Shown here in pieces: positions 8,297 through 15,161 of a stretch of 64,000 nucleotides of DNA. The translations under genes and the position numbers were made by a program. Numbering within the stretch: position 1 is the stretch's first letter; each line of letters begins with the position of its first letter. The notes under the pieces were generated by a model. It made no database searches and was not told the origin of the DNA. It saw only the letters and a program-made list of their open reading frames with translations. Location: positions 4,774,001-4,838,000 of the forward strand of contig NZ_CP139148.1 of NCBI RefSeq assembly GCF_034058155.1, read 5' to 3'. The DNA comes from Flavobacterium sp. KACC 22761. GTDB taxonomy: Bacteria > Bacteroidota > Bacteroidia > Flavobacteriales > Flavobacteriaceae.

Positions 8297-8556
8297 TATG
8301 TTTTATAAACATTTTGCTTAAAAAATCTTTGTGCTCTTTGCGTAAACCTTTACGAGCTTTGTGTTAGAAAAAAAACTTTGTACTCTTTGCGTAAACCTTC
8401 ACGTACTTTGCGTTAAAAAACATCAGTTAACGATTTAATAAAACTTGAAGCGTGAATAAAGTTTTTATTTCAGGTTTCAGGTTTTGTTGGAACGTGTAAT
8501 TTTTAACGCAAAGAACGCTAAGGTTATTTAATTAGACGCAATACATTGAGAATAAT

Positions 8557-8596
8557 AAGTTCGCAAAGCTTTATCTACAAAAAGCTTTGCGAACTT
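8557..8596. repeat. Perfect 16-bp hairpin in repeat copy 2
   Basis: Identical to the hairpin at 8257-8296, exactly 300 bases on. Both arms and loop are unchanged although surrounding bases differ. Confidence 0.75.
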
Positions 8597-8785
8597 TATG
8601 TTTTATAAACATTTTGCTTAAAAAATCTTTTGTGCTCTTTGCGTAAACCTTTGCGAGCTTTGTGTTAGAAAAAAAAAACTTTGTGCTCTTTGCGTATACC
8701 TTTGTGAACTTTACGGTTAAATAAACTTACAGTTAAGTTTTTTCAATATTTTTTCCATCAAAAGTAAAAAGTTAAAAAAAAGTGT

Positions 8786-8793
8786 ACCTTTGC
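8786..8793 (+). promoter_or_regulatory. Bacteroidota -7 element TACCTTTG
   Basis: Exact TAnnTTTG match 69 bases before the J-domain/KTSC gene. No clear -33 TTTG at the expected distance. Confidence 0.5.
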
Positions 8794-8862
8794 AAAAAAT
8801 TTGTCGATTTGAACTAATTAATATCGATTTCAAACTAATAGACAAGTAGTTACCTTTTATTT

Positions 8863-9303
8863 ATGAAAAAAATAGTTGAATACCGCAAGTTACTAAACGT
8901 AGAAAAAACTGCAGAGCTAAAAGATTTAAAAACAATTTATCGTAATGCGATGAAAGAATCTCATCCAGATAAATTTGTTGGAAACGAGGCAGGTTTAAAA
9001 GAGGCAGAAGAAAAAAGTAAAACAATCATTGAAGCTTACCACTTTTTAGTAAGTATTCACCCTGATACAATCAAACTTAATTTACCTGAGTACACAGAAA
9101 CAATTTCAACTTGCTCTATCACAGATTTTAAATTTGTTGAAGGACGTTTGATTATTGATTTTTCTAACGGAAGTGTTTACGAATACATCAGCGTACCAAA
9201 AGCAACTTACGTGAAAATGGTAAATGCAGATTCTCCTGCAAGATTTGCAAAAAGACATATCTTGAACGCTTTTACTTGGAGAAAGAAAACAAACCAAGAA
9301 TAG
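8863..9303 (+). CDS. J-domain / KTSC-domain fusion protein
   Basis: 146 residues. The first ~65 form a DnaJ-type J-domain: helices around YRKLLNVEKTAELKDLKTIYR, then the diagnostic HPD at 34-36 and a second amphipathic helix. Residues ~80-140 match the KTSC domain pattern (FVEGRLIIDFSNGSVYEYISVP then an ARFAKRHI helix), named for lysyl-tRNA-synthetase C-terminal-like proteins. The J-domain predicts stimulation of an Hsp70 (DnaK) ATPase; KTSC may bind RNA or protein. No signal peptide, so cytoplasmic. A promoter lies upstream and a terminator follows; it is a single-gene unit. Confidence 0.85.
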   Translation: MKKIVEYRKLLNVEKTAELKDLKTIYRNAMKESHPDKFVGNEAGLKEAEEKSKTIIEAYHFLVSIHPDTIKLNLPEYTETISTCSITDFKFVEGRLIIDFSNGSVYEYISVPKATYVKMVNADSPARFAKRHILNAFTWRKKTNQE

Positions 9304-9328
9304 TTTTTACACCAAAAATATACCTAGA

Positions 9329-9357
9329 AGCACTCCTATAACAGAGTGCTTTTTTTA
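9329..9357 (+). terminator. Rho-independent terminator
   Basis: AGCACTC / GAGTGCT stem followed by seven T, 25 bases after the KTSC gene. Confidence 0.8.
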
Positions 9358-9500
9358 TGCCCAAAAAATGCTAAATTGTTTATTTTCATTCAAAATAACG
9401 AAACAATTAATAGTTCTCGATTACATAAAATCACCAAAATACTTGATTTTAAACACTTTATCACTTAAAAAACTATAACAAAATTTTAGGTTACAAAATT

Positions 9501-9530
9501 CTTGATGTTCTATATTTTTAAATACTTTTG
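9501..9530 (+). promoter_or_regulatory. Promoter of the TlpA-type gene
   Basis: The -7 element TACTTTTG is at 9523-9530, with CTTG at 9501-9504 as a one-mismatch -33 element, 18 bases apart. ATG follows 34 bases later. Confidence 0.6.
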
Positions 9531-9564
9531 TTGCACAAATCAATTAACTAATTAATTTTTATAA

Positions 9565-10326
9565 ATGAAAAAAATATTTTTTTTACTTACAGCTTCTGTA
9601 GCAATTATTTCATGCAGCAAAGTTAAAGACGGAGAGTATCTAATTACAGGAACTGCAACTGGAATTGCAAATGGAAAAACAATCATTCTTCAAGGTCAAG
9701 ATCCAGTAACACATATGACAGTTGCCCTTGATACAGTAAAAGTTGAAAACGGAAAATTTGAAATAAAAGGAAAAGTAACTGAACCAGCTTTTCATACTTT
9801 GATTCTTCAAGACGCTAATGCTCCAATTCCATTTATCTTAGAAACAGGAGAAATTGCAATTGCAATTGATAAAGATAGCATCCACAAATCTAAAATTACT
9901 GGAACTTACAACAACGAAGAGTTTGTGAAATTTCAAGACGAACTTAACAAAACTTCTAAAAGGTTAATGGATTTCCAAAAAAACAATACTGCTAAAATGC
10001 AACAAGCTCAACAAGCTCAAGATACAGCAACTATCAACGGTTTGATGAAGCAATATATGGAAATTCAAACAGAGGTTCAAGCAGATACTAAAAAGAAATA
10101 CATTACTTATGCTGAATCTCACCCAAAATCATTCATTTCTGCTTTAATCGTAAAAGGAATGTCTGAAGATCCAACTGCTGACGCTAAAAAAGTGGAAAGC
10201 ATTTACAACTCTCTAGATGAGTCAGTAAAAAACACTACTCCTGGAAAAGAAGCTAAAACAAAAATTGGTCAAGCAAAATTGCCAACTGTAGGTGCATCAG
10301 CAGCTCCAGTAGGTAGCGCTAAATGA
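9565..10326 (+). CDS. DUF4369-type lipoprotein, N-terminal part of an interrupted TlpA protein
   Basis: 253 residues ending at a TGA. Lipoprotein signal peptide with Cys17 in AIISCSK. Residues ~25-130 are the beta-rich DUF4369 domain that precedes thioredoxin domains in many Bacteroidota thiol-disulfide lipoproteins (pattern ITGTATGIANGKTIILQ). A helical linker with Gln/Ala repeats follows (about 130-200). After the TGA the same frame continues directly into a thioredoxin fold, so this product alone would be an anchored domain without its catalytic part. Confidence 0.8.
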   Translation: MKKIFFLLTASVAIISCSKVKDGEYLITGTATGIANGKTIILQGQDPVTHMTVALDTVKVENGKFEIKGKVTEPAFHTLILQDANAPIPFILETGEIAIAIDKDSIHKSKITGTYNNEEFVKFQDELNKTSKRLMDFQKNNTAKMQQAQQAQDTATINGLMKQYMEIQTEVQADTKKKYITYAESHPKSFISALIVKGMSEDPTADAKKVESIYNSLDESVKNTTPGKEAKTKIGQAKLPTVGASAAPVGSAK

Positions 10327-10362
10327 AGAGCAGATTTTTCAGCTCCTAATCCAGAAGGGAAA

Positions 10363-10731
10363 ATGGTTTCGCTTAAAGAAAGTTTAGGCAAAGTAACCAT
10401 CGTTGATTTCTGGGCTTCATGGTGTGGACCATGCCGCAAAGAAAACCCGAATGTAGTAGCAATTTACAAAGAATTACATTCAAAAGGATTAAATATAATT
10501 GGTGTTTCTTTAGACAAAGAAAAAAGCAAGTGGACTGAAGCTATCGCAAAAGATGGTTTAACTTGGACACATGTTTCAAATCTAAAATTTTGGGATGAAC
10601 CAATAGCAAAACAATATCAAGTTGAATCAATTCCAGCAACATTTATTCTTGATGCATCAGGAAAAGTAGTAGCTCAGGATTTAAGAGGTCCAGAATTGAG
10701 AGCAAAAATTTTAGAGCTTTTGGCTAAATAA
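10363..10731 (+). CDS. TlpA/ResA-like thioredoxin domain, C-terminal part of the interrupted gene
   Basis: If translated separately from ATG 10363 it is a 122-residue thioredoxin domain with redox motif WCGPC (20-24), the cis-proline loop SIPATF (about 93-98) and normal C-terminal helix. It would lack its export signal and the first strand (ADFSAPNPEG lies upstream of the ATG). As part of the intact protein it would be a periplasmic, membrane-anchored thiol-disulfide oxidoreductase, the role of TlpA/ResA proteins in cytochrome and stress pathways. A terminator follows. Confidence 0.75.
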   Translation: MVSLKESLGKVTIVDFWASWCGPCRKENPNVVAIYKELHSKGLNIIGVSLDKEKSKWTEAIAKDGLTWTHVSNLKFWDEPIAKQYQVESIPATFILDASGKVVAQDLRGPELRAKILELLAK

Positions 10732-10750
10732 TTTCAATAATAATAGAATA

Positions 10751-10779
10751 AAAAATCTCCCTAGTGGAGATTTTTTTTT
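10751..10779 (+). terminator. Rho-independent terminator
   Basis: AAAAATCTCC-CTAGT-GGAGATTTTT with nine T after the stem. From here to the tRNA promoter at 11041 the sequence is AT-rich with no gene that I can support. Confidence 0.85.
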
Positions 10780-11040
10780 GTTCAGTACCGAAATTTGAAA
10801 GCAAATCAATTTTGCGTCAAAAAAGTGGATGTTATTATTTCATTTTTTTATCAATAAAAGCAATAGTTGCCCACTTTCACAAATGGCAAAGTAGTACTAA
10901 AACCGACAAACCAAACGAAAGAATAATCTTGTTTTTTAAAATAAATAAAAAAAATACAACAGAAGTATATTTTTATTTTATTCAATTCCAACCGATTAAA
11001 AAACAACTTTAAAATAACTTAAAATTAAGTGCTTTTTTTA

Positions 11041-11071
11041 TTTGGAAATGTAGAAAACGTTCCTATCTTTG
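11041..11071 (+). promoter_or_regulatory. Consensus promoter of tRNA-Tyr
   Basis: TTTG at 11041-11044, 19 bases, then TATCTTTG at 11064-11071. This is the full Bacteroidota consensus at ideal spacing, about 40 bases ahead of the tRNA. Confidence 0.85.
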
Positions 11072-11110
11072 CAACCGCTTATAACAACAAAGCGCAACAA
11101 TGCTGAGATC

Positions 11111-11191
11111 GGGGAGATACTCAAGCGGCCAACGAGGGCAGACTGTAAATCTGCTGTGTAAACTTCGCAGGTTCGAATCCTGCTCTCCCCA
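11111..11191 (+). tRNA. tRNA-Tyr (GTA)
   Basis: The acceptor stem GGGGAGA (11111-11117) pairs with TCTCCCC (11184-11190), and A is the discriminator. The anticodon arm CAGACTGTAAATCTG carries GTA, a long variable arm follows as expected for bacterial tRNA-Tyr, and the T arm is GCAGGTTCGAATCCTGC. CCA is not encoded. A truncated integrase gene lies 290 bp downstream, so this tRNA probably served as an integration target. Confidence 0.97.
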
Positions 11192-11260
11192 CGGAAAGGC
11201 CAAAAAGGCGGAAAACTTAAAGTTTTCAATCTTTTCAAAAAGCCACAAAAATATCTGAAG

Positions 11261-11293
11261 ACCTGCAAATTCAACGATTTGCAGGTTTTTTTT
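11261..11293 (+). terminator. Rho-independent terminator after tRNA-Tyr
   Basis: ACCTGCAAAT-TCAACG-ATTTGCAGGT followed by eight T. Confidence 0.85.
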
Positions 11294-11349
11294 ATTTTAG
11301 GCCTGTTTTCAATATTTATAAATCCTCACAAAATTAAAGGTGCAGAATA

Positions 11350-11381
11350 GGTGCACTTTCCGGCGCGCTGAAAAGTGCACC
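11350..11381. repeat. Inverted repeat GGTGCACTTT / AAAGTGCACC
   Basis: A perfect 10-bp dyad separated by 12 GC-rich bases, between the tRNA terminator and the integrase remnant. A second imperfect dyad (CCCTTATATCATAGGGG, about 11397-11413) follows. Position suggests arm-type or regulatory sites of the lost integrative element. Confidence 0.5.
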
Positions 11382-11481
11382 AGAAACAGTAAAAATCCCT
11401 TATATCATAGGGGTTAACGAGATTAACGACTTGATTTGGCAGTAATATTATTCTACATTTATTAATTTAAAAAGTAGGATT

Positions 11482-11541
11482 ATGTTGGAAAGCAGTTTTG
11501 GTTTGGGATTCTTTTTAAAAAGACCCAAAATAGAAAGTAAA
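11482..11541 (+). pseudogene. Tyrosine integrase, 5' remnant (20 codons)
   Basis: ATG 11482 begins MLESSFGLGFFLKRPKIESK, the typical opening of Bacteroidota tyrosine recombinases (arm-binding N-terminal domain, pattern MLE-x-SFGL-x-FFLK-x-P). Codon 21 onward is IS6 sequence, and the hybrid frame stops at 11578. No later integrase domain or catalytic R-H-R-Y region is found on the far side of the IS, so the rest of the gene was deleted. Confidence 0.65.
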
Positions 11542-12323
11542 AGTTCTGTCGCATATGCAAGAATCAAATATAAGAATTGAAGTAATTTAAAAGTTAGCCC
11601 GCCAATTTACAGAATGATTTAAACATAGTTGTACCATGTCCAATCATCTGATTCTTTCTCAGCATATGCACAACTTCAATTCCGCTCAATGTTCGTCTTG
11701 CCGATTCAAAGCTTTTAAAGCCTAACCCATTTTGTATCCTCCATTTTATAAATCGATGGTCCTGTTCTACAATATTGTTGAGATATTTACACTGCCGAAT
11801 TTTAACCTTTGAGAATGAACGCTTGTTATAGACTTTGATAGCGGCAGTATTAAATCCACTTTTATCAATATTTATTACTCTTGGCTTGTAGTTATTACTA
11901 ATTGCTTTAATTAGTAATGACTGAGCACTCATTCTCTGTCTTTTTCTGGTCAAAAGAAAGTCTACTGTATTGCCTAATTTATCTACCGCTTGATATAAAT
12001 AACACCAAATACCTTTTACTTTGATATAGGTTTCATCCAATCTCCAACTCGCCCCTACTCTGACTTTTCTCTTCTTCATCTCTGACTCAAGCAAAGGTGC
12101 AAACTTATAAAACCAGCGCTCAATAGTAGCATGATCAACAGAAACTCCTCGCATTTTCATGATCTCTTCAACATCCCGATAGCTTAATGTAAACCTAAGC
12201 TTAAAATATACTGCCTGCAGTATAATAGACTTCGGATAGCAATGACCTTTAGTATTCATGAGTTTAAGAGTTTAAGAATTTAAAAAGGCAAAGATAAAAC
12301 TTAGCTTTAGATGCGACAGAACC
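11542..12323 (-). mobile_element. IS6-family insertion sequence
   Basis: About 782 bp bounded by AGTTCTGTCGCAT (11542-11554) and its complement ATGCGACAGAACC (12311-12323), one mismatch at the outermost base, of the GGTTCTGT-type usual in IS6 elements. It has one intact transposase gene. I see no 8-bp target duplication (left flank AAAGTAAA, right flank GTTTTCAT), which fits recombination or deletion after insertion. Confidence 0.85.
11594..12259 (-). CDS. IS6-family DDE transposase
   Basis: 221 residues, normal for the family. The N-terminal region has an HTH-like segment (SYRDVEEIMKMRGVSVDHATIERWF, about 26-50). The catalytic triad is visible as Asp75 (RLDETYIKVKG), Asp132 (INIDKSG) and Glu165 (VEQDHRF), a DD33E spacing. 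The frame has no stops, so the element may still be active. Replicative transposition by such elements often causes adjacent deletions, which would explain the missing integrase body. Confidence 0.92.
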   Translation of the reverse strand: MNTKGHCYPKSIILQAVYFKLRFTLSYRDVEEIMKMRGVSVDHATIERWFYKFAPLLESEMKKRKVRVGASWRLDETYIKVKGIWCYLYQAVDKLGNTVDFLLTRKRQRMSAQSLLIKAISNNYKPRVINIDKSGFNTAAIKVYNKRSFSKVKIRQCKYLNNIVEQDHRFIKWRIQNGLGFKSFESARRTLSGIEVVHMLRKNQMIGHGTTMFKSFCKLAG

Positions 12324-12370
12324 GTTTTCATGACTATTTCTATGTTTTTATTATTTAATGTTTTAACAAA

Positions 12371-13228
12371 TTAATTCGTATAAGCTGCTACCCATTTTGC
12401 CTTAATAGTAGCACGAGCTTCTATAAATTCTTTATCAGTTCCTTGAGCAATGGCATCAAGCGGGAAACGAAGGGGTCTCTCCCCTTTTTTCATATTTACC
12501 AATTTTAGAATACCATCAGCAATAGTTTGCGGGTTCATATCAAACTGAGCCATTTTTCCAAATAAGGCAGTTCCTAATGCGTTGAATTTTTCTGTTGCAA
12601 CATCGCCGTATTCTTCAATAATTGCCGTTTTATCGGCGTGAATACCAGCTTTAGAACCGTTATTCATTTCTGTTGGATAAACTCCTGGCTGAATACTAAC
12701 GTTTTCGATTCCGTAATCTGCAAGTTCATCTTGCAATCCTTCAGTAAAACTTTCTACCACTAATTTTGATGCGATATACGGAACCATAAAAGGAAGTGTG
12801 TGTCCGCTTGCTCCGGTCGTAATGTTAATCACAAGTCCGTTTTTTTCTTTTCTCATAGAAGGAAGAACCGCTTGATACATACGGAGTACGCTGTACACGT
12901 TTACATCGAACATTTTGCGAACCTGATCAATAGAGTAACCTTCAAGCAAACCAAAACCGCTTACAGCTGCATTATTAATTAGGACATCAATTTTTCCGTA
13001 TTTAATCAATACTTTTTCAATTGCTTTATTAACCGATGCATCATCTGTAACATCGATATTTACTACTTCAATATTTTCGATTGCTTGTAATTCTTTCGCG
13101 GCAGCGGCATTTTTATCATTTGTGTTGCGCATTCCTGCAATTACTGAGTGACCCGCATTTGCTAATGTAATAGCTGTTAATTTTCCAAAGCCTGTACTTG
13201 TTCCTGTAATAAAAATTGTTTTTGACAT
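12371..13228 (-). CDS. Short-chain dehydrogenase/reductase (SDR)
   Basis: 285 residues, classical SDR. The nucleotide-binding TGTSTGFG is at 8-15, NNAA at 85-88, Ser in the TTGASG segment near 141, and YIASK puts the catalytic Tyr and Lys at 151 and 155. It probably uses NADP(H) to oxidise or reduce a small carbonyl/alcohol. The substrate cannot be read from sequence. An FNR-like palindrome lies 101-114 bases upstream of the start and a Crp/Fnr regulator gene lies just beyond, so the SDR gene is a likely regulatory target. Confidence 0.9.
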   Translation of the reverse strand: MSKTIFITGTSTGFGKLTAITLANAGHSVIAGMRNTNDKNAAAAKELQAIENIEVVNIDVTDDASVNKAIEKVLIKYGKIDVLINNAAVSGFGLLEGYSIDQVRKMFDVNVYSVLRMYQAVLPSMRKEKNGLVINITTGASGHTLPFMVPYIASKLVVESFTEGLQDELADYGIENVSIQPGVYPTEMNNGSKAGIHADKTAIIEEYGDVATEKFNALGTALFGKMAQFDMNPQTIADGILKLVNMKKGERPLRFPLDAIAQGTDKEFIEARATIKAKWVAAYTN

Positions 13229-13276
13229 GATTTCTAATATTTAAATGTTTATAATGTTTGTTTCTTTTGAACATTA

Positions 13277-13284
13277 CAAAGTTG
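13277..13284 (-). promoter_or_regulatory. Probable -7 element of the SDR gene (CAACTTTG)
   Basis: One mismatch from TAnnTTTG on the minus strand. It places the transcription start near 13272, so the palindrome at 13328-13343 would be centred about 63 bases upstream. Confidence 0.4.
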
Positions 13285-13327
13285 CGACGAACACAAGACC
13301 TGAACATTGATTAGAAATAAGTAAAAA

Positions 13328-13343
13328 CTTGATCTAGATCAAG
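13328..13343. promoter_or_regulatory. FNR/Crp-type operator CTTGATCTAGATCAAG
   Basis: A perfect 16-bp palindrome that contains TTGAT-N4-ATCAA, the consensus for FNR-class regulators. It lies between the Crp/Fnr gene and the SDR gene it precedes. Confidence 0.6.
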
Positions 13344-13360
13344 AGTTTTGAAGAGGGCAT

Positions 13361-13386
13361 AAAAAAAGGAGCTCTAAAAGCTCCTT
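13361..13386 (-). terminator. Rho-independent terminator of the Crp/Fnr gene
   Basis: AAGGAGCT-TTTA-AGCTCCTT read on the minus strand followed by seven T, just after the stop of the regulator. Confidence 0.8.
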
Positions 13387-13392
13387 AATAGT

Positions 13393-13971
13393 TTATTTTT
13401 TTGCCGTTTGTTTTCGAATACGGCTTAATGTTTCTGGTGTCATGCCGAGATATGAGGCAATCATAGTTTGAGGAATTCTGGAAGCAAAACCCGGATATTT
13501 GTTTATGAAGTTCAAATACTTTTCTTCGGCAGTCAAAGTCAGTGAAGCCTGAATTCTGTTTTGAGCAGCTATAAAACTTCTTTGCAAAATAGTATTGACC
13601 ATAGTATTAAACGCTGGAATTTCTCTACAGAGCAATTCAAAATTTTCATGAGTAAAAAGCACAAGCTCTGTGTCTTCAATAGCATCAATATTAAAACGCG
13701 ACGGCTGTTGCATCATTAAGCTTTCACGATCTCCTGTCCACCAATTTTCGATGCTGAAGCTATTTACATGTTCGCTTCCTTTTTCATCGACTGTGTAAGT
13801 TCTAACACAGCCCTGAGTGATAAAAGCATCGTATTTCCAAATATCTCCTTCTTGAAGCAGATATTGCCTTTTGCGAAGTTTTTTTATAATGGCAAATGAT
13901 TGTATTCGTTCTGATTCTGCTTGTGTCAGTTCAGCTTTTTCTTCTAGATACTTTTGGAATATTTCATACAT
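13393..13971 (-). CDS. Crp/Fnr-family transcriptional regulator
   Basis: 192 residues. Residues ~20-120 match a cyclic-nucleotide-binding beta roll (YLLQEGDIWKYDAFITQGCVRTY). A connecting helix follows, then a C-terminal winged HTH (MIASYLGMTPETLSRIRKQ, about 166-184). No N-terminal cysteine cluster is present, so it is not an oxygen-sensing Fe-S FNR; the ligand is unknown. It is a short, common Bacteroidota type. The terminator after it and the palindrome ahead of the SDR gene make divergent function clear: separate transcripts, probable control of the SDR gene. Confidence 0.88.
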   Translation of the reverse strand: MYEIFQKYLEEKAELTQAESERIQSFAIIKKLRKRQYLLQEGDIWKYDAFITQGCVRTYTVDEKGSEHVNSFSIENWWTGDRESLMMQQPSRFNIDAIEDTELVLFTHENFELLCREIPAFNTMVNTILQRSFIAAQNRIQASLTLTAEEKYLNFINKYPGFASRIPQTMIASYLGMTPETLSRIRKQTAKK

Positions 13972-14069
13972 ATCATGTAAAATTATACAAAAGACTGTGG
14001 AAGAGCAAATTTTTGAGAGTCTATAAAATTCATGAAATGCACTTTTATTCTCATCGCATTTTAAAGATT

Positions 14070-15026
14070 TTACAAAGATTCAAAAAAATCATAGGCTCTT
14101 TTCTCAGCATACGAATACATGGAGTCACGAAGCGGAAAAGCGCAATGTCCACCATATTTTGGTGTTTCCAGATACACAAATGCACTGTTCTTTGCAATAG
14201 TTCTCGGATAACATCTTTCGCCCAAAAAAGGATCGTCAAGCGAATTGATAATTAAAACCGGAGTCGTAATATTTGGAAGTGAAAATTCGGGAGAAACGCG
14301 CTCATAATAATCTTCCCGACTTGCAAAACCATGAAGTGGCGCTGTAAAATATTGATCAACTTCATCAAAAGAAGAAATTTTGTCGATTTGATCTCGGTTT
14401 ACAAAATCAGGAAATTGAGCCGCTTTGTGTTTCAGTTTTCTTTTAATATCAATGGTAAAATTCTTTAAATAAACGCGGTTGAAACCTTGCTTCAGAACTT
14501 CTGCACTTGTTGCAATGTGTGTTGGCACTGAAATCGAAACCCCAGCTTTTATGCGTTCGTCGATTTTTGTCCATCCTAAATAATTCAAAAGCTGAACGCC
14601 ACCCATTGAATATCCAATCAAATAAACTTCTTTAAATCCTTTTTTTAAAGCAAACTGTACAACCTCATCAAGATCGTCAACAGCACCGTGATGATACAAC
14701 CTTGGCAATCGGTTCATTTCGCCACCACAAGTTCGATTGTTCCATGCAAAAATTGAAAAACCTTTGTTTTGGAAGTAAGCTGCACAACTATTATTGTAGG
14801 TTCTGCGGGAATCGCCTTCTAAACCATGACATAAAATGACTGCTTTTTTAGAATCGTTTATAATGAAATCAACATTGATAAAATCGCCATCATTTAATTC
14901 TAGTTTTTCTCTGGTATATTCAGGAACCTCAAATTTTTTAAACAAAGCGGCATAAATAGTCGAAACATGCCTATTGCGATGAATTACAGAAGGTGAATTG
15001 TATTCTGATTGCTCAATTATTGGCAT
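14070..15026 (-). CDS. YheT-family alpha/beta hydrolase
   Basis: 318 residues. It has an alpha/beta-hydrolase core with oxyanion region CHGLEGDS (66-73), nucleophile Ser140 in GYSMGG, acid Asp in NSLDDPFL (about 258-265) and base His in YGGHCAFP (about 290-297). The HGLEG and NNRTCGGEMNR (96-106) segments are characteristic of the YheT/ABHD1-3 group of esterases or lipases. No signal peptide, so probably cytoplasmic. Substrate unknown; single gene. Confidence 0.88.
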   Translation of the reverse strand: MPIIEQSEYNSPSVIHRNRHVSTIYAALFKKFEVPEYTREKLELNDGDFINVDFIINDSKKAVILCHGLEGDSRRTYNNSCAAYFQNKGFSIFAWNNRTCGGEMNRLPRLYHHGAVDDLDEVVQFALKKGFKEVYLIGYSMGGVQLLNYLGWTKIDERIKAGVSISVPTHIATSAEVLKQGFNRVYLKNFTIDIKRKLKHKAAQFPDFVNRDQIDKISSFDEVDQYFTAPLHGFASREDYYERVSPEFSLPNITTPVLIINSLDDPFLGERCYPRTIAKNSAFVYLETPKYGGHCAFPLRDSMYSYAEKRAYDFFESL

Positions 15027-15161
15027 AATAACTAGTTTTGTGGTACTTATTACAAAGCTAAGAAATCAATCAATATGTAGTGTAATACTGTCAATTTTTA
15101 TTTTGCTTTTTTGGAAAATAGCAATTAAAAGACTTAAAAATAGGAATGTTTACAGTAGAAT

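Larger units (their letters stand above)
8126..8725 (+). repeat. 300-bp tandem duplication, two copies
   Basis: Copy 1 (about 8126-8425) and copy 2 (about 8426-8725) align base for base at an offset of exactly 300 for the first 200 bases, then shift by one or two A insertions. Only scattered substitutions separate them. Each copy contains CAGGTTTCAGGTTTTGTT, a perfect 16-bp hairpin, and a series of CTTTGCG / CTTTGTG words. No open frame runs through. It is a recent duplication of a non-coding flavobacterial repeat. Confidence 0.85.
9565..10731 (+). pseudogene. Full-length TlpA-family lipoprotein gene split by in-frame TGA
   Basis: Reading through TGA 10324-10326 gives one uninterrupted frame of 388 codons: lipobox, DUF4369, linker, then ADFSAPNPEGKMVSL leading into a thioredoxin fold with WASWCGPC. 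Everything on both sides of the TGA is intact, so this is a single nonsense change (or a base-call error), not an old decayed gene. A GGA-to-TGA change would fit the context. Confidence 0.75.

Noticed and set aside
10324..10326. TGA as a recoded (selenocysteine) codon in the TlpA-like gene
   Set aside because: It lies in the linker before the thioredoxin fold, not at a redox residue, and no SECIS-like stem follows.
10764..11012. 82-codon frame on the + strand between the TlpA-like gene and tRNA-Tyr
   Set aside because: Very AT-rich, begins inside a terminator T-tract, no protein-like motif or RBS.
11038..11274. Two minus-strand frames across tRNA-Tyr
   Set aside because: They cover the tRNA and its promoter; shadows of the RNA gene.
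11534..12331. 8-bp target duplication for the IS6 element
   Set aside because: The flanks AAAGTAAA and GTTTTCAT do not match.
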